A DNA stretch of 64,000 bases from Mesorhizobium sp. Pch-S (GCF_004136315.1 NZ_CP029562.1:3867501-3931500), one strand, 5' to 3'; shown: positions 28,132 to 37,614, counted from the first letter of the stretch. The notes: generated from the letters alone by a model not told the origin. Made by a program: numbers and translations.

Positions 28132-28177
28132 AGATCATTAAAGAGGACTCTAATACAAGTCAGGAACGTTAAGAAAA

Positions 28178-28212
28178 TAAAAAAATCAGGCCGCGCTTTC
28201 GGCGCGGCCTGA
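28178..28212 (-). terminator. Rho-independent terminator of flagellin 2
   Basis: On the minus strand the sequence folds as TCAGGCCGCGC, loop CGAAA, GCGCGGCCTGA (11-bp perfect stem), then TTTTTTTATTTTC. It lies 33 nt past the flagellin 2 stop. This is a strong textbook terminator, so the two flagellin genes are separate transcripts. Confidence 0.9.
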
Positions 28213-28244
28213 CGATTGGTCGTGTTGCCTGAGAAGGTTCGGGA

Positions 28245-29186
28245 TCAGCCGCGGAAGAGCGACAGGATCTGCTGCGACGAGCCGTTGGCGATCGACAGAG
28301 CCTGGATACCGAGCTGCTGCTGGACCTGGAGGGCCTGCAGGCGGGTCGATTCCTTGTTCATGTCGGCGTCAACGAGCTGGCCGACGCCACGATCGATCGA
28401 GTCGGAAAGCTTCGAAACGAAGTCCTTCTGCATGTCGATACGAGCCTTGGCAGCACCGAGTTCGGCGGCGCCGGTGGCCATGCCCTTCAGAGCCGATTCA
28501 ATACCGGTGAGCAGCGCGTCGAAGTCTCCGGCAGTGCTTGCACCACCCGTGCCGGACACCTTCAGGTCCAGGATAGTGGTTTCCGCGCCTGTCGCGCCGA
28601 ACTGCTTGTCCAGGATGCCGGTCTTGGCGGAAGCCGCAGCGGAGGCGTCCGAATCGATCAGTCGGGTGTTCTTGAAGTCGACGTCGATGGTACCGGTCGT
28701 GACCTTGCCCGCGGAATCGCGGTTGTAGGACGTCATGACCGTCAACTTGGTGTCGGTCGCCGCGGCATTGCCGCTGGTCTGCAGCAGGTTCGAGCCGGCA
28801 TAGTTGGCACCAGCGATGTTGTCCTTGAGCTGGGACTGCAGGTTGCCGATTTCCGTCTGGATGCGTTCGCGGTCGGCGCCGCTCGAGGTCTTGGCCAGCA
28901 GTACCTTCTGCTTGATCTGGTCGACGACGTCGATCGCCTTGTTCATGGCGGTGTAGGCGGTGTCGACCTTGCCGGCGCCGAGGCCGAGCGCGTCCTGAAC
29001 AACCGAGTTGGCCTTGTTGTCCGAACGCATGGTGGTGGCGATCGACCAGTAGGCGGCGTTGTCGGAAGCTTCAGCAACGCGCATGCCGGTGGCGATGCGG
29101 CCCTGGGTTACCTGGAGGTTTTTGTTGGTTGCGTTGAGGCTCTGGAGAGCGGTCAAGGCGGCGGCGTTGGTCAGAATGCTGGACAT
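28245..29186 (-). CDS. fla: Flagellin (copy 2)
   Basis: A 313-residue flagellin. The N-terminal D0/D1 part (MSSILTNAAALTALQSL, then ATNKNLQVTQGRIATGMRVAEASDNAAYWS) and C-terminal helix (LQVQQQLGIQALSIANGSSQQILSLFRG) are conserved, and the centre (about residues 165-235) differs from copy 1. Rhizobial filaments are usually built from several flagellins, so both copies may be needed. Its own terminator follows. A broken glycosyltransferase-like gene is divergent, 302 nt upstream. Confidence 0.96.
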   Translation of the reverse strand: MSSILTNAAALTALQSLNATNKNLQVTQGRIATGMRVAEASDNAAYWSIATTMRSDNKANSVVQDALGLGAGKVDTAYTAMNKAIDVVDQIKQKVLLAKTSSGADRERIQTEIGNLQSQLKDNIAGANYAGSNLLQTSGNAAATDTKLTVMTSYNRDSAGKVTTGTIDVDFKNTRLIDSDASAAASAKTGILDKQFGATGAETTILDLKVSGTGGASTAGDFDALLTGIESALKGMATGAAELGAAKARIDMQKDFVSKLSDSIDRGVGQLVDADMNKESTRLQALQVQQQLGIQALSIANGSSQQILSLFRG

Positions 29187-29488
29187 AAGTCCTGTTCCTT
29201 TTACTAAACTCTACTAAGGAACATGCCGTGAAGTATCGGCCAGAGCGGAGCGGCATCATGCCTGTGGCCATTCCTGCCACCCGCTCTCTAGGCCGCCTTT
29301 ATGGCGGATAGGTCCTACCAAACCGCTAACGTCCAGCGTGCAATTCGCCAAATGTCGTTCGAACGGTGCGTTGGCTGCACTTGCCGAACCAATACGGGGG
29401 CGGGGAAAGTTTCGCACAATCTACATTTGCAAGGATGACGGCGCGAGCTGCCAATAGCAGCATGTGAAACCGCGGCGGGGAAGGTCGA
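29187..29488. other. Divergent intergenic region, flagellin 2 / TPR-glycosyltransferase
   Basis: This 302-nt stretch has no coding signal. It must hold the flagellin 2 promoter (minus) and the promoter of the plus-strand gene. A small hairpin, CCGCC TTTAT GGCGG, lies around 29296-29310. I see no copy of the GGTTAAC motif found upstream of flagellin 1, and no convincing promoter boxes. Confidence 0.5.
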
Positions 29489-31119
29489 ATGTCGTCAGCA
29501 AAAAATCTGCGCACCACCGAAGCTTCGGACGACATTCGATTGCCGATCGGAAGCAATGTCCGCGGTGCCGCGACACTCATCCGCGCGGCCAACGGCGTTG
29601 GAATTGGGCCGGCCTTGGCCAATCTCTCCACAGGCGTTTCAGAGCGGGACCGGAAAAACGCGAAAAAAGCCGCGAAACTTGTGAAGCAGGCTCACAAGGC
29701 TCTTGAGGAACGCGGTTCCAGAAGAGCGGAGATACTGCTTGATGAAGCAATCGCGCTTCTGGACAATCCGCCTTCCGTATTGTGGTGCCATCGCCTCGTC
29801 GCAGCATCCAAGGCATCCAACTATGAATACGTTGTCGAAAACTATCAGCGTATCCGAGACATGGTTACGAGTGAGGACGAAATTGTCGTCGTCGAGCGGT
29901 CATGGATCGACTGCCTGATTTCAGCGGGCTTCTATGAAGAAGCATTGCGTGAACTCGATTCCCTTGCTGTCCGCAATGCTCTTGCCTGGAGCGCGATGAA
30001 GACCACCCTCGGGGTGATTCACGGCCGGCTGGGCAATCTCGGCAAGGCGATTGCCATCCAGAAGGAAATTCTCGCCAGAGAGCCGTCGGATGTGCTCGCA
30101 CGCTGGAACCTTTCAATCCATCAACTGGAAGCGGGAGAACTGCCGGAGGCGTTCGACAATTACGAGGCCCGATGGGACTGGAAGGATTTTCCGTCAGAGC
30201 ACCGTACCTTCGAGATACCGCGCTGGAAGGGTGAGAGCCTTGAAGGAAAGAAGGTTCTCGTCTGGCGCGAACAGGGCGTGGGTGACGAAATTCGTTTTGC
30301 CGGTATGTTGCCGGACCTCATTGCCGCCGGGGCCTGTATAACTTTCGAAAGTGCCCGCAAGCTCGCACCGCTGTTTCAAAAGTCCTTCCCTGAGGTTACG
30401 GTCCGGCCCGAGCAGCCCGCCGAGGCGCGCAAGCGTGACGACTACAAGGGGTTCGATTTCGAGGTGCCGGTCGGCTCGCTGGCGCGGTACTTTCGACCAA
30501 CCGTTGCGGATATGCGGTCCAAGTGCCGACCATGGCTCAAACGCGATCCCGAGATCGAAGCGCAGGTGCGTTCTGACATCGGCGCGGCACCACACCAGCC
30601 TGTCATTGGCCTGGCCTGGCGATCTTCCAACCAGAATGTGGAGCGAAACCAGCACTACGTGAAAGGGGAATATCTTTCACCGTTGAAGATGCTGGGCGCG
30701 GCCAAGTTCATCTGCCTCCAGTATGATGAGTGCAGCGAGGAGGTTGGCGTCATGCGCGAGCTTGGCCTGCCTCTCTATGATTTCCCCGCGATAGACCAGA
30801 TGAACGATCTCGTGTCGGCCGCTATCTTGCCGGCGCCTGCGATATCGTGATCTCGGCCGGCACCGCCACCGCGGAACTGTGTGCGGGACTTGGCATTCCC
30901 ACCGTTTTGTTCGGGCTCAAGCATTCCCAGACTCAGCTCGGGACGGATGATGTGCCGTGGCACCCGGCAACCCGGTTCGTGTCGTTGGATCCGGACGAGC
31001 CGATCGGTGTACCGAGGTCGATTCTTTTTGACTGGAACAACATCGCCCGCTGGGCCGAGCAGGCGAGCGTCTCTGGTCGGCAGATCGACTGGCGGCTGTC
31101 GTTTCCCGGGGCAGCCTGA
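29489..31119 (+). pseudogene. TPR plus glycosyltransferase-like protein, frameshifted near the C-terminus
   Basis: The first frame (29489-30850, 453 residues) has an N-terminal TPR region (about residues 55-235; GVIHGRLGNLGKAIAIQKEILAREPSDVLARWNLSIHQLEAGELPEAFDNYEARW in segments). It continues as a glycosyltransferase-like domain of the heptosyltransferase/GT-B type (VLVWREQGVGDEIRFAGMLPDL). Near 30822 it runs into a wrong frame and stops. The missing end (CDIVISAGTATAELCAGLGIPTVLFG, then to 31119) continues in the -1 frame; adding one base in GCCGC|TAT restores SAAYLAGACDIVIS. The ribosome site GGGGAAGG precedes 29489. Proximity to two flagellins suggests flagellin glycosylation, which is inference. 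It is either a real pseudogene or a sequencing error. Confidence 0.85.
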
Positions 31120-31152
31120 GAGCGCTGCCCGACAGATATTGGCTGGACACAA

Positions 31153-31200
31153 AACCAAACGAATGAAGCCTGCCGCAAGGCAGGCTTCATTCGTTTGGTT
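31153..31200. terminator. Perfect 22-bp hairpin between convergent genes, likely bidirectional terminator
   Basis: The arms (from AACCAAACGAATG to CATTCGTTTGGTT) are perfectly complementary over 22 bp around a GCAA loop. It lies 33 nt after the glycosyltransferase stop and about 100 nt after the fliP stop on the other strand. The T tracts are broken (TTTGGTT), so efficiency is uncertain, but the position fits a shared terminator. Confidence 0.65.
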
Positions 31201-31298
31201 CCGACTCGTGGTACCGCCCAAAACCTGATGGTGCGTAGTGTTCGCGAGCAAGCTGGCCCAGTTCAGTTCGCAGCCGGAGTTGTGATCCGGTGCGTTCG

Positions 31299-32030
31299 CT
31301 ATGTAAACGAACGCACCAGGCTGCCGACCAGCAGGTTCCAGCCGTCGATCAGCACGAAGAACATGATCTTGAACGGCAGCGACACAACAGTCGGTGGCAG
31401 CATCATCATGCCCATTGCCATGGTGATGGTGGCCACGATCAGGTCGATGACCAGGAAAGGCAGCACGATCAGGAAGCCGATCTCGAAGCCGCGGCGGATT
31501 TCGGAGATCATGAACGCCGGCACCAGGATGCGCAGGTCGACCGTGCCTCTTTCCACCGTCTGGCCGCGCTCGCGGGCGAGGTCGGCGAACAGGTCGAAAT
31601 CCTTGTCGCGCACATTGTTCAGCATGAAGGTGCGGAACGGATCGGAAATGCGCTCCAGCGCCACCTGCTGGCTGATCTGGTTGTCCATGAGTGGCTTCAC
31701 GCCATTGGCCCAGGCGCGATCGAAGGTCGGCGCCATGACATAGAAGGTCATGAACAGTGACAGCGAGATCAGGATCAGGTTGGCCGGGGTCGACTGCAGG
31801 CCGATACCGGCACGCAGGATCGAAAAAGCGATGATGAAGCGGGTGAAGCTCGTCACCATGATGAGTAGGCCTGGCGCCACCGACAGCACGGTGAGCAGCC
31901 CGAACATCTGGATGATGGTCGCAACCGTGGTGCCGCTCGCCTGGCCGATGCCGCCAAGATCGATCTGCTGGGCGCTCGCGGCTGTTGCCGTCGCCGCGAA
32001 AACGGTCAGGAAGACGAGGAGTTTTTTCAT
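31299..32030 (-). CDS. fliP: Flagellar export gate protein FliP
   Basis: A 243-residue inner-membrane protein with a cleavable-looking signal sequence (KLLVFLTVFAATATAASA, then QQIDLGGIG), and the FliP/SctR signatures FTRFIIAFSILRAGIGLQSTPANLILISLSLFMTF in segments and LVPAFMISEIRRGFEIGFLIVLPFLVIDLIVATITMAMGMMMLPP. It forms the core of the export gate with FliQ and FliR. The ATG overlaps the fliL stop (ATGA). It is the last gene of its operon. Confidence 0.97.
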   Translation of the reverse strand: MKKLLVFLTVFAATATAASAQQIDLGGIGQASGTTVATIIQMFGLLTVLSVAPGLLIMVTSFTRFIIAFSILRAGIGLQSTPANLILISLSLFMTFYVMAPTFDRAWANGVKPLMDNQISQQVALERISDPFRTFMLNNVRDKDFDLFADLARERGQTVERGTVDLRILVPAFMISEIRRGFEIGFLIVLPFLVIDLIVATITMAMGMMMLPPTVVSLPFKIMFFVLIDGWNLLVGSLVRSFT

Positions 32031-32515
32031 TCGAACAACAGCGTCCTGACCAGTACTTCCTTGACCTTGCCGCCGCTGCGGATGGCGGCGCGCTCCTGCA
32101 GATCCGCACGCAGATGCTGATAGCCGCTGGCGCCTTCGACCTGATGCATCTTCACGGTGCGCAGGAAGGCAAGCAGATCCTGATGCACATCTTCAGCCAT
32201 GCCGGGGGGCGGCTGGCCGTCGAAAACCAGGGAAAGCTGCACACGGGCCCAGATCTCGGCGGGCGCCGCCAGATTGGTGGTCATCGGCGCCAGATCAACC
32301 AGTGCCGGACCCGTGTCGCCTTCCTTCTTGGCCTCGTGGGTCGCTTTCTTCTCGTGGCTTTCCTTGGCCGGCTGTGTCGGCTTCTCGGAGTTCTTGAGGT
32401 AGGTGCCGGCAAACCAGCCGACGCCCAATGCCGCGCCGGTCATGGCAAGCAACATCGCTATCTGGATGATGAGCGAGGGGCCTTTCGGCGGCGCTATCTG
32501 CTCTGTGTTGGCCAC
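32027..32515 (-). CDS. fliL: Flagellar basal-body protein FliL
   Basis: A 162-residue single-pass protein with one membrane helix at about residues 15-38 (LIIQIAMLLAMTGAALGVGWFAGTYL), a Lys/Glu-rich linker, and a periplasmic FliL domain (VDLAPMTTNLAAPAEIWARVQLSLVFDG; RTVKMHQVEGASGYQHLRADLQERAAIRSGGKVKEVLVRTLLFE in segments). FliL surrounds the stator. It sits between flgH and fliP, as in other rhizobia. Confidence 0.94.
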   Translation of the reverse strand: MANTEQIAPPKGPSLIIQIAMLLAMTGAALGVGWFAGTYLKNSEKPTQPAKESHEKKATHEAKKEGDTGPALVDLAPMTTNLAAPAEIWARVQLSLVFDGQPPPGMAEDVHQDLLAFLRTVKMHQVEGASGYQHLRADLQERAAIRSGGKVKEVLVRTLLFE

Positions 32516-32528
32516 GTTCTTCTATCCG

Positions 32529-33233
32529 CTAGAACGGCAGTACCTGGTCGAGAACCTGCTGGCCGTATCCGGGCTGCTGGACCTCGGAGACGCGACCACG
32601 GCCGCCATAAGAAATGCGTGCCTCGGCGATGCGGTCATAGGCGATGGTGTTTTGCGGTCCGATATCGGCCGGGCGCACGATGCCAGCGATGGTCAGGACG
32701 CGCATCTCGTAGTTGACGCGTACTTCCTGCGAGCCGGTGATCATCAGATTGCCATTGGGCAGCACGTTGGTGACGACGGCGGCGACATTGAGCTCGATGG
32801 TTTCCGAACGTTCGATGGCACCGTCGGCATTGGTCTTGGTCTTCGATTCCATGCTGCCGTCCAGTTTGCCGCCGGTGCTGGCGCTGTCCCATTCGGCATC
32901 GGCCTTCAAACCCAACGAACGGCTTGCAGTACGGCTGCGATCATTCTGGTTCTTGAACTTGGCCCGATCGTTGATCTTGATCATGACGGTGAGGATGTCA
33001 CCGGCGCGCAGGGCGCGCGGGTCGGTGAACAGGCGGCTCTGGCGGTCATCCCACAGCGAAAAGCGTCGCCGTTGCGTGGCTGGTGGCTCAGGGTACTGGT
33101 AGACCGGTTCTGCCTGGCTGCGGATACCCGAACCAACCGGCGACATTCGCGGTTCCTTGTTGACATCGCGCAGGTCAGAGGCGCAGCCGGCGAGGCTGGC
33201 GGTGGCGATGAGGATCAATGCCTTGCGGATCAT
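32529..33233 (-). CDS. flgH: Flagellar L-ring protein FlgH (lipoprotein)
   Basis: A 234-residue outer-membrane lipoprotein. The start at 33233 gives a lipoprotein signal, MIRKALILIATASLAGC, with the lipidated Cys at residue 17. The L-ring domain is recognisable from SLWDDRQSRLFTDPRALRAGDILTVMIKINDRAKFKNQNDRSR and NVLPNGNLMITGSQEVRVNYEMR, read in segments. The open frame extends upstream to 33476 but overlaps motE. The ATG overlaps the motE stop by 4 nt. Confidence 0.96.
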   Translation of the reverse strand: MIRKALILIATASLAGCASDLRDVNKEPRMSPVGSGIRSQAEPVYQYPEPPATQRRRFSLWDDRQSRLFTDPRALRAGDILTVMIKINDRAKFKNQNDRSRTASRSLGLKADAEWDSASTGGKLDGSMESKTKTNADGAIERSETIELNVAAVVTNVLPNGNLMITGSQEVRVNYEMRVLTIAGIVRPADIGPQNTIAYDRIAEARISYGGRGRVSEVQQPGYGQQVLDQVLPF

Positions 33234-33874
33234 GTCGGGTCTACCCTGCGGGCGGCGCTGCCCATGATGCCGGTGAGCGCGGCAGCCGCCTTGGTGTCCA
33301 TTTCGTTGAGTATGACGCTTGCCTTGCGCGCATCGAGTTTCATCAGGATGGCGGCGGCGAGTTCGACATTGGTGCCGGCCAACCGCTCGGCGGCGGCGTC
33401 GGGTTTCATGCCGGAATAGATCTTGACGAGGCTGTCCTCCGCGCGGGCAAGGAAGACCTCGCGCCGTTTCAGCCATTCCTCGTATTCGGCGCGCTTTTCC
33501 TCGAGCGCACCGATGCGTTTGTCGACTTCGGTCTGCAACTGCTTGAGTTCGGCTGCCTGAAGCGAATAACGACGGTCGCGCGCGGCATCGGCGATGTTGG
33601 AGCAGAAGCGCTGGACCTCGCTTTCGTCACTTGGCGGGGCGATCGTTCCTGTGGTGAGGGCAGCGGCGCCTTCCTGTACTGCCAACCGCGGTGCGGGTTC
33701 GGCCAGCTCAGTCCTTGGCGCCTCGCGGGTCAGGTTCTGCGCGGCAACCGCACCCTGTCCGCCCGGCAGCACCTGCCGTACTTCCTCGGCATGGGCGGAC
33801 CCGAGTGCGCCCAGAAGGGCGATCAGTGCGCTTGCCTTGACGCTCGATGCGTGGGTGCTGCGTTTGCTTTTCAT
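33230..33874 (-). CDS. motE: Periplasmic motility chaperone MotE
   Basis: A 214-residue protein with a signal peptide (ASALIALLGALGSAHA, then EEVRQVLPGG), a low-complexity region, a helical segment (SLQAAELKQLQTEVDKRIGALEEKRAEYEEWLKRREVFLARAEDSLVKIY in segments), and a C-terminal MgtE-N-like helical part (DAAAERLAGTNVELAAAILMKLDARKASVILNEMD). In Sinorhizobium MotE folds and stabilises MotC. Its place between flgI and flgH is the rhizobial norm. Confidence 0.93.
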   Translation of the reverse strand: MKSKRSTHASSVKASALIALLGALGSAHAEEVRQVLPGGQGAVAAQNLTREAPRTELAEPAPRLAVQEGAAALTTGTIAPPSDESEVQRFCSNIADAARDRRYSLQAAELKQLQTEVDKRIGALEEKRAEYEEWLKRREVFLARAEDSLVKIYSGMKPDAAAERLAGTNVELAAAILMKLDARKASVILNEMDTKAAAALTGIMGSAARRVDPT

Positions 33875-33882
33875 CGGACAGC

Positions 33883-35133
33883 CTATTGGAGCACGAGGTC
33901 GGCCTGCAGCGCGCCGGCAGACTTGATGCCTTGCAGAATGGCGATGATGCCGTCGGGTTTGACGCCAAGGCGGTTGAGGCCGGAGACCAGCGTCTGCAGA
34001 TCCGGGCCATCGAGAACGGCGACACGGGCATTGGGCTGGCTGATGTCGATGGCGGTGTTCGGCTCGACTGCCGTGACACCGCGCGAGAACGGCTCAGGCT
34101 GCACGACGGTCGGCGCTTCGGTGATGCGCACGGTGAGTGTGCCGTGGCTGATCGCAACACGCGAGATCTTGACCTTGTTGCCGATAACGATCGTGCCGGT
34201 GCGTTCGTCAATGACGACGCGGGCAGGAGTATCGGTCTCGATGACGAGATTTTCGATTTCCGCGTAGAAGCGGGCTGCCGCTATGCCCTTCGGCTTCTTG
34301 ATGGAAACGGTCCGGCTGTCACGTTCTGCGGCGACACGCACGCCGAAACGCTGGCGGGTGTAGTCGTTGACGGCGTCCGCGATGCGTACGGCGGTCGAGA
34401 AGTCCGCATTGTACAGTTGCAGCGTAAGCATCGACTGATCGCCGAATTCGGCCTGCACCGCGCGTTCGACGATGGCACCGTTCGGCACGCGGCCGGCAGT
34501 CGGGACACCCTGCGTCACCTGCTGTGCCTGTCCCTGCGCGGTGAAGCCGGAGACCACGACAGAGCCTTGGCCGACTGCATAGATTTCGCCGTCAGCGGCT
34601 TTCAGCGGGGTCATGATGAGGGTGCCGCCCTGCAGTGAGGTGGCATCGCCCATCGACGACACGCTGATGTCGATGCGGGCACCGGATTGCACGAAGGGTG
34701 GCATGTTGGCGGTGACGATGACTGCCGCGACATTCTTGGCGCGCGCGTTGGTGCCTTGTGAAGCGATGCCGAGGTTTTCCAGCATGGCGCGGATCGACTG
34801 CTCGGTGAACGGCGAGTTGCGCAACGAGTCACCGGTGCCCTGCAGGCCAATGACGAGGCCGTAGCCGACAAGCTGGTTGTCGCGCGCGCTCTGCAGACGC
34901 GCGACGTCCTTGATGCGCGAGGCAACCTGACCGGGCGGCAGCGAACTGGGGCCTGGCGAAACCTGGAACATGCGGCTGGCCGTATCGCCGTCGTAGCTCG
35001 GATCGTCGAATTGCCCCCCTTCGCGCGAGGCCTTCGCGGCAAGCTCGCGCTTGGCCTTGGCGTTCAGGCCATCGGCCAGAACGGGCTGTGCACAGAGCAG
35101 TGCCGCAAGGACGATGGAAAATGCACGCTTCAT
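33883..35133 (-). CDS. flgI: Flagellar P-ring protein FlgI with N-terminal insertion
   Basis: A 416-residue periplasmic protein. After the signal peptide (about residues 1-20, ending QPVLA) a charged, Gly/Asp-rich stretch of about 50 residues precedes the usual core, which begins at ASRIKDVARLQSARDNQLVGYGLVIGL near residue 71. Most FlgI proteins are about 370 residues and start directly with this core. The rest is standard, including SSMGDATSLQGGTLIMTPLKAADGEIYAVGQG in segments. The ATG overlaps the flgA stop (ATGA). Confidence 0.95.
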   Translation of the reverse strand: MKRAFSIVLAALLCAQPVLADGLNAKAKRELAAKASREGGQFDDPSYDGDTASRMFQVSPGPSSLPPGQVASRIKDVARLQSARDNQLVGYGLVIGLQGTGDSLRNSPFTEQSIRAMLENLGIASQGTNARAKNVAAVIVTANMPPFVQSGARIDISVSSMGDATSLQGGTLIMTPLKAADGEIYAVGQGSVVVSGFTAQGQAQQVTQGVPTAGRVPNGAIVERAVQAEFGDQSMLTLQLYNADFSTAVRIADAVNDYTRQRFGVRVAAERDSRTVSIKKPKGIAAARFYAEIENLVIETDTPARVVIDERTGTIVIGNKVKISRVAISHGTLTVRITEAPTVVQPEPFSRGVTAVEPNTAIDISQPNARVAVLDGPDLQTLVSGLNRLGVKPDGIIAILQGIKSAGALQADLVLQ

Positions 35134-35603
35134 GTAGCGGAAACCTGGATGGAACCGTCGGCCATCACTGTTCCGGAAAGCACCTTGCCGCTATCGACAT
35201 TGCGGACCTTGATCAGGTCGCCGGCCGAGCCCGGCTGCAGGGACACCGCAGAGGCCGAGATGGTGAGCACGCCGGCGGTGAAGAAGACCTGCACCGTCGC
35301 TCCCTGTTCAACCAGCCAGGCTTCGCGAACCGAGTTGGCGGGGATGTAGCGGCCGGGCAGCAAGGTGCGCTTGGCAACCTTGCCGTCGAGTTCGGAAGCG
35401 ATCGTGATCATGCCGGCCGGTTTGCGACGACCCGGTGCGAGGGTGACTTCCTTCAGGGCGGGCAGGCCGATCGTCTCGCCCGGATAGATGACCCGGTTGG
35501 GGATCAGCACGACCTCGTCGGCAAACGCCGGCAGCGCGCCAATGGCCAGGGCCAGGGCGAGTGTCAGACCGTAAGCGGTGGGGCGGAGAGCGTGCCGGGT
35601 CAT
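35130..35603 (-). CDS. flgA: P-ring assembly chaperone FlgA
   Basis: A 157-residue periplasmic protein with a signal peptide (LTLALALAIGALPAFA) and a ChapFlgA/SAF domain (RVIYPGETIGLPALKEVTL; RTLLPGRYIPANSVREAWLVEQGATVQVFFTAGVLTISASAVSLQPGSAGDLIKVRN in segments). It helps FlgI fold and assemble. It lies 5 nt after flgG and overlaps flgI by 4 nt. Confidence 0.95.
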   Translation of the reverse strand: MTRHALRPTAYGLTLALALAIGALPAFADEVVLIPNRVIYPGETIGLPALKEVTLAPGRRKPAGMITIASELDGKVAKRTLLPGRYIPANSVREAWLVEQGATVQVFFTAGVLTISASAVSLQPGSAGDLIKVRNVDSGKVLSGTVMADGSIQVSAT

Positions 35604-35608
35604 CTTCG

Positions 35609-36397
35609 TTACCGGATGTTCTTGGAGACAACCGCGGCCATTTCGTCAGCTGCCTGGATGACCTTGGAGTTCATCTCGTAGGCGCGCTGCGCGGAAATCA
35701 GATCGGTGATTTCCTTGACCGGGTCGACGTTGGAGTTTTCGACATAGTTCTGACGGATCGTCGCGAAACCGGGATCGCCCGGAACGCCGACATTGGCCGG
35801 CCCCGAGGCTTCCGTTTCCTGGAACAGGTTGTCGCCCAAAGGAGCAAGGCCGGCCTCATTGGCAAAGGTTGCTACGGTCAACTGGCCAAGATTTTGCAAT
35901 TCCAGCTGGCCATCGACCCGGGCAAAGACCTGACCCGACTTGTTGATGATGAGTTCCTTGGTATCGAGCGGCACAGTGATCGCGGGGACGATCGGCGCGC
36001 CGTCGACCGTCACCATCTGCCCGGTGGCATTGGTGTTGAACGTGCCGGCGCGGGTGTAGAGCGTCTGGCCGTCCGCACCTTCAATCTGGAACCAGCCCTT
36101 GCCGTCGAGAGCGAGGTCATAGGAATTGCCGGTGTTGGTGAAGCTGCCCTGGATGTGGACGTTGCGCACCGCGCTGGTCTTCACGCCGAGGCCGACCGAC
36201 ACGCCTTCCGGCACAATCGACGTATTGCCGCGATCGGGCACCCCCTGGGTGCGGTCGACCTGGTAAAGCAGGTCGGAGAATTCGGCGCGCGCTCGCTTGT
36301 AGCCGGTCGTGTTGATGTTGGCGATGTTGTTGGCGATGACTTCCAGATTGGTCTGCTGGGCGTTCATGCCGGTGGCGGCGATGGCAAGGGCTTTCAC
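35609..36397 (-). CDS. flgG: Distal rod protein FlgG
   Basis: A 262-residue secreted protein with the rod N-terminus ([46 protein letters not shown], with the ANNxANxxTxGxK motif) and C-terminus ([44 protein letters not shown]), read in segments. Length and sequence match FlgG rather than FlgF. It lies 10 nt after fliE. Confidence 0.96.
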   Translation of the reverse strand: MKALAIAATGMNAQQTNLEVIANNIANINTTGYKRARAEFSDLLYQVDRTQGVPDRGNTSIVPEGVSVGLGVKTSAVRNVHIQGSFTNTGNSYDLALDGKGWFQIEGADGQTLYTRAGTFNTNATGQMVTVDGAPIVPAITVPLDTKELIINKSGQVFARVDGQLELQNLGQLTVATFANEAGLAPLGDNLFQETEASGPANVGVPGDPGFATIRQNYVENSNVDPVKEITDLISAQRAYEMNSKVIQAADEMAAVVSKNIR

Positions 36398-36407
36398 GGG
36401 GGCGTCC

Positions 36408-36734
36408 TCAGATGCTCATGCGGCTGACTTCGAGATAGGCCGTGACGATCTTGTCGCGGATGGCGATGGTCGTCTGAAGCGCCTGCTGCGCCCCCATGAC
36501 GGCATCGACGACCTGCCGGGTGTCGACGTCGCCTTTCAACGCCTGGATGGAAACCTGTTCGGCGTTCTGCAGCGTGTTGACCGTCTTCGTCGCTGCCTGG
36601 TTCAGGGCTTCTGCGAAGGTGGACGCGACCTGCGTTCCGGTGGGTGCCGCGCTCGTTGCGCCGAAAAGATCCGTCGAGGTTTCCGAGCCGCCGGTGGCGG
36701 GTTTCAACTGGACTGCGCCGATACCGCCAATCAT
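36408..36734 (-). CDS. fliE: MS ring-rod junction protein FliE
   Basis: A 108-residue protein with an unstructured N-terminus and the conserved FliE C-terminal helices ([71 protein letters not shown] in segments). It links FliF to the rod. The ATG overlaps the flgC stop (ATGA). Confidence 0.95.
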   Translation of the reverse strand: MIGGIGAVQLKPATGGSETSTDLFGATSAAPTGTQVASTFAEALNQAATKTVNTLQNAEQVSIQALKGDVDTRQVVDAVMGAQQALQTTIAIRDKIVTAYLEVSRMSI

Positions 36735-37150
36735 GACTGGTTCCTCATAAGGTCAATGGTCATCGAGATAAGATCGCGGGCCTGTTTGACGACCTGCAGG
36801 TTGGCTTCGTAGGAGCGGTTCGCCTCGGTCATGTCGGCCATTTCAATCAGCACGTTGACGTTGGGCATCTTCACGTAGCCCTTCGCATCGGCGGCCTGGT
36901 TGCCGGGCTGGAACTCAACCGGAAAATCGGATGGGTCCTGAGCGATGGAGTTGATCTCCACGGTCGAACCGCCGGAGGCGCGGTCAAGTTCCGAGACGAA
37001 GGAGATCGTCTTGCGGCGATAAGGATCGGCGCCTGGCGTGGCTCCCGTGGATTGTGCGTTGGCGAGGTTTTCAGAAACGACGCGCATGCGTTCGGACTGG
37101 GCGCCGAGGCCTGAAGCAGCAACCTTGAGAGCGGCGGTGAGAGCATCCAT
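36731..37150 (-). CDS. flgC: Proximal rod protein FlgC
   Basis: A 139-residue secreted rod protein ([36 protein letters not shown] at the N-terminus, in segments, and [46 protein letters not shown] at the C-terminus). The YVxxPNVN motif is diagnostic for FlgC. It lies 4 nt after flgB. Confidence 0.96.
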   Translation of the reverse strand: MDALTAALKVAASGLGAQSERMRVVSENLANAQSTGATPGADPYRRKTISFVSELDRASGGSTVEINSIAQDPSDFPVEFQPGNQAADAKGYVKMPNVNVLIEMADMTEANRSYEANLQVVKQARDLISMTIDLMRNQS

Positions 37151-37154
37151 CGCA

Positions 37155-37532
37155 TCAGCCCTTTATCGTGGTCATCATCATCGTGTGGAAAGCCTTCACG
37201 ATGGCGGTGTTGAGTTCGAAGGAGCGGCGAATTTCGCCTGCCTTCATGAGCTCGTTTTCCATCACCACGGTGTTCTTGGATGGCATCGCCGGGCCTGTGG
37301 GCTCCTGCGGCTTGACGGTGAAGGCTGCTTCCGTGACGCCGCCAAGATGGCCGCTCTGGGTGGCGCTCAGGCGAACGGCCGTGCGGTCGAGAACCTTTTC
37401 GAAGGGTTCGACGTCTGTAGCGCTGTAGCCCGGCGTGTTCGCGTTGGCGATGTTGCCGGCGACGGACGACTGGCGAACCGACAGCCATTGCGACTGTCTG
37501 GTGGCAAGGTTGAAAAGGTTGACGGGCTCCAT
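37155..37532 (-). CDS. flgB: Proximal rod protein FlgB
   Basis: A 125-residue secreted rod protein ([40 protein letters not shown] near the N-terminus and [34 protein letters not shown] at the C-terminus, in segments). It is the first of the flgB-flgC-fliE-flgG-flgA-flgI-motE-flgH-fliL-fliP operon. A GGTTAAC heptamer lies about 15 nt upstream of the ATG. Confidence 0.95.
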   Translation of the reverse strand: MEPVNLFNLATRQSQWLSVRQSSVAGNIANANTPGYSATDVEPFEKVLDRTAVRLSATQSGHLGGVTEAAFTVKPQEPTGPAMPSKNTVVMENELMKAGEIRRSFELNTAIVKAFHTMMMTTIKG

Positions 37533-37614
37533 GGGAATCTCCGGATCGTTAACCGGAAATTAGGACACCAGTCTTGCGCGGGCCTTGCGCGTGGCGGCAA
37601 GGCTAGACGGTACG

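Noticed and set aside
30775..32109. Minus-strand open frame of 444 codons covering fliP
   Set aside because: A different frame from fliP, which is certain; it also crosses the convergent intergenic hairpin.
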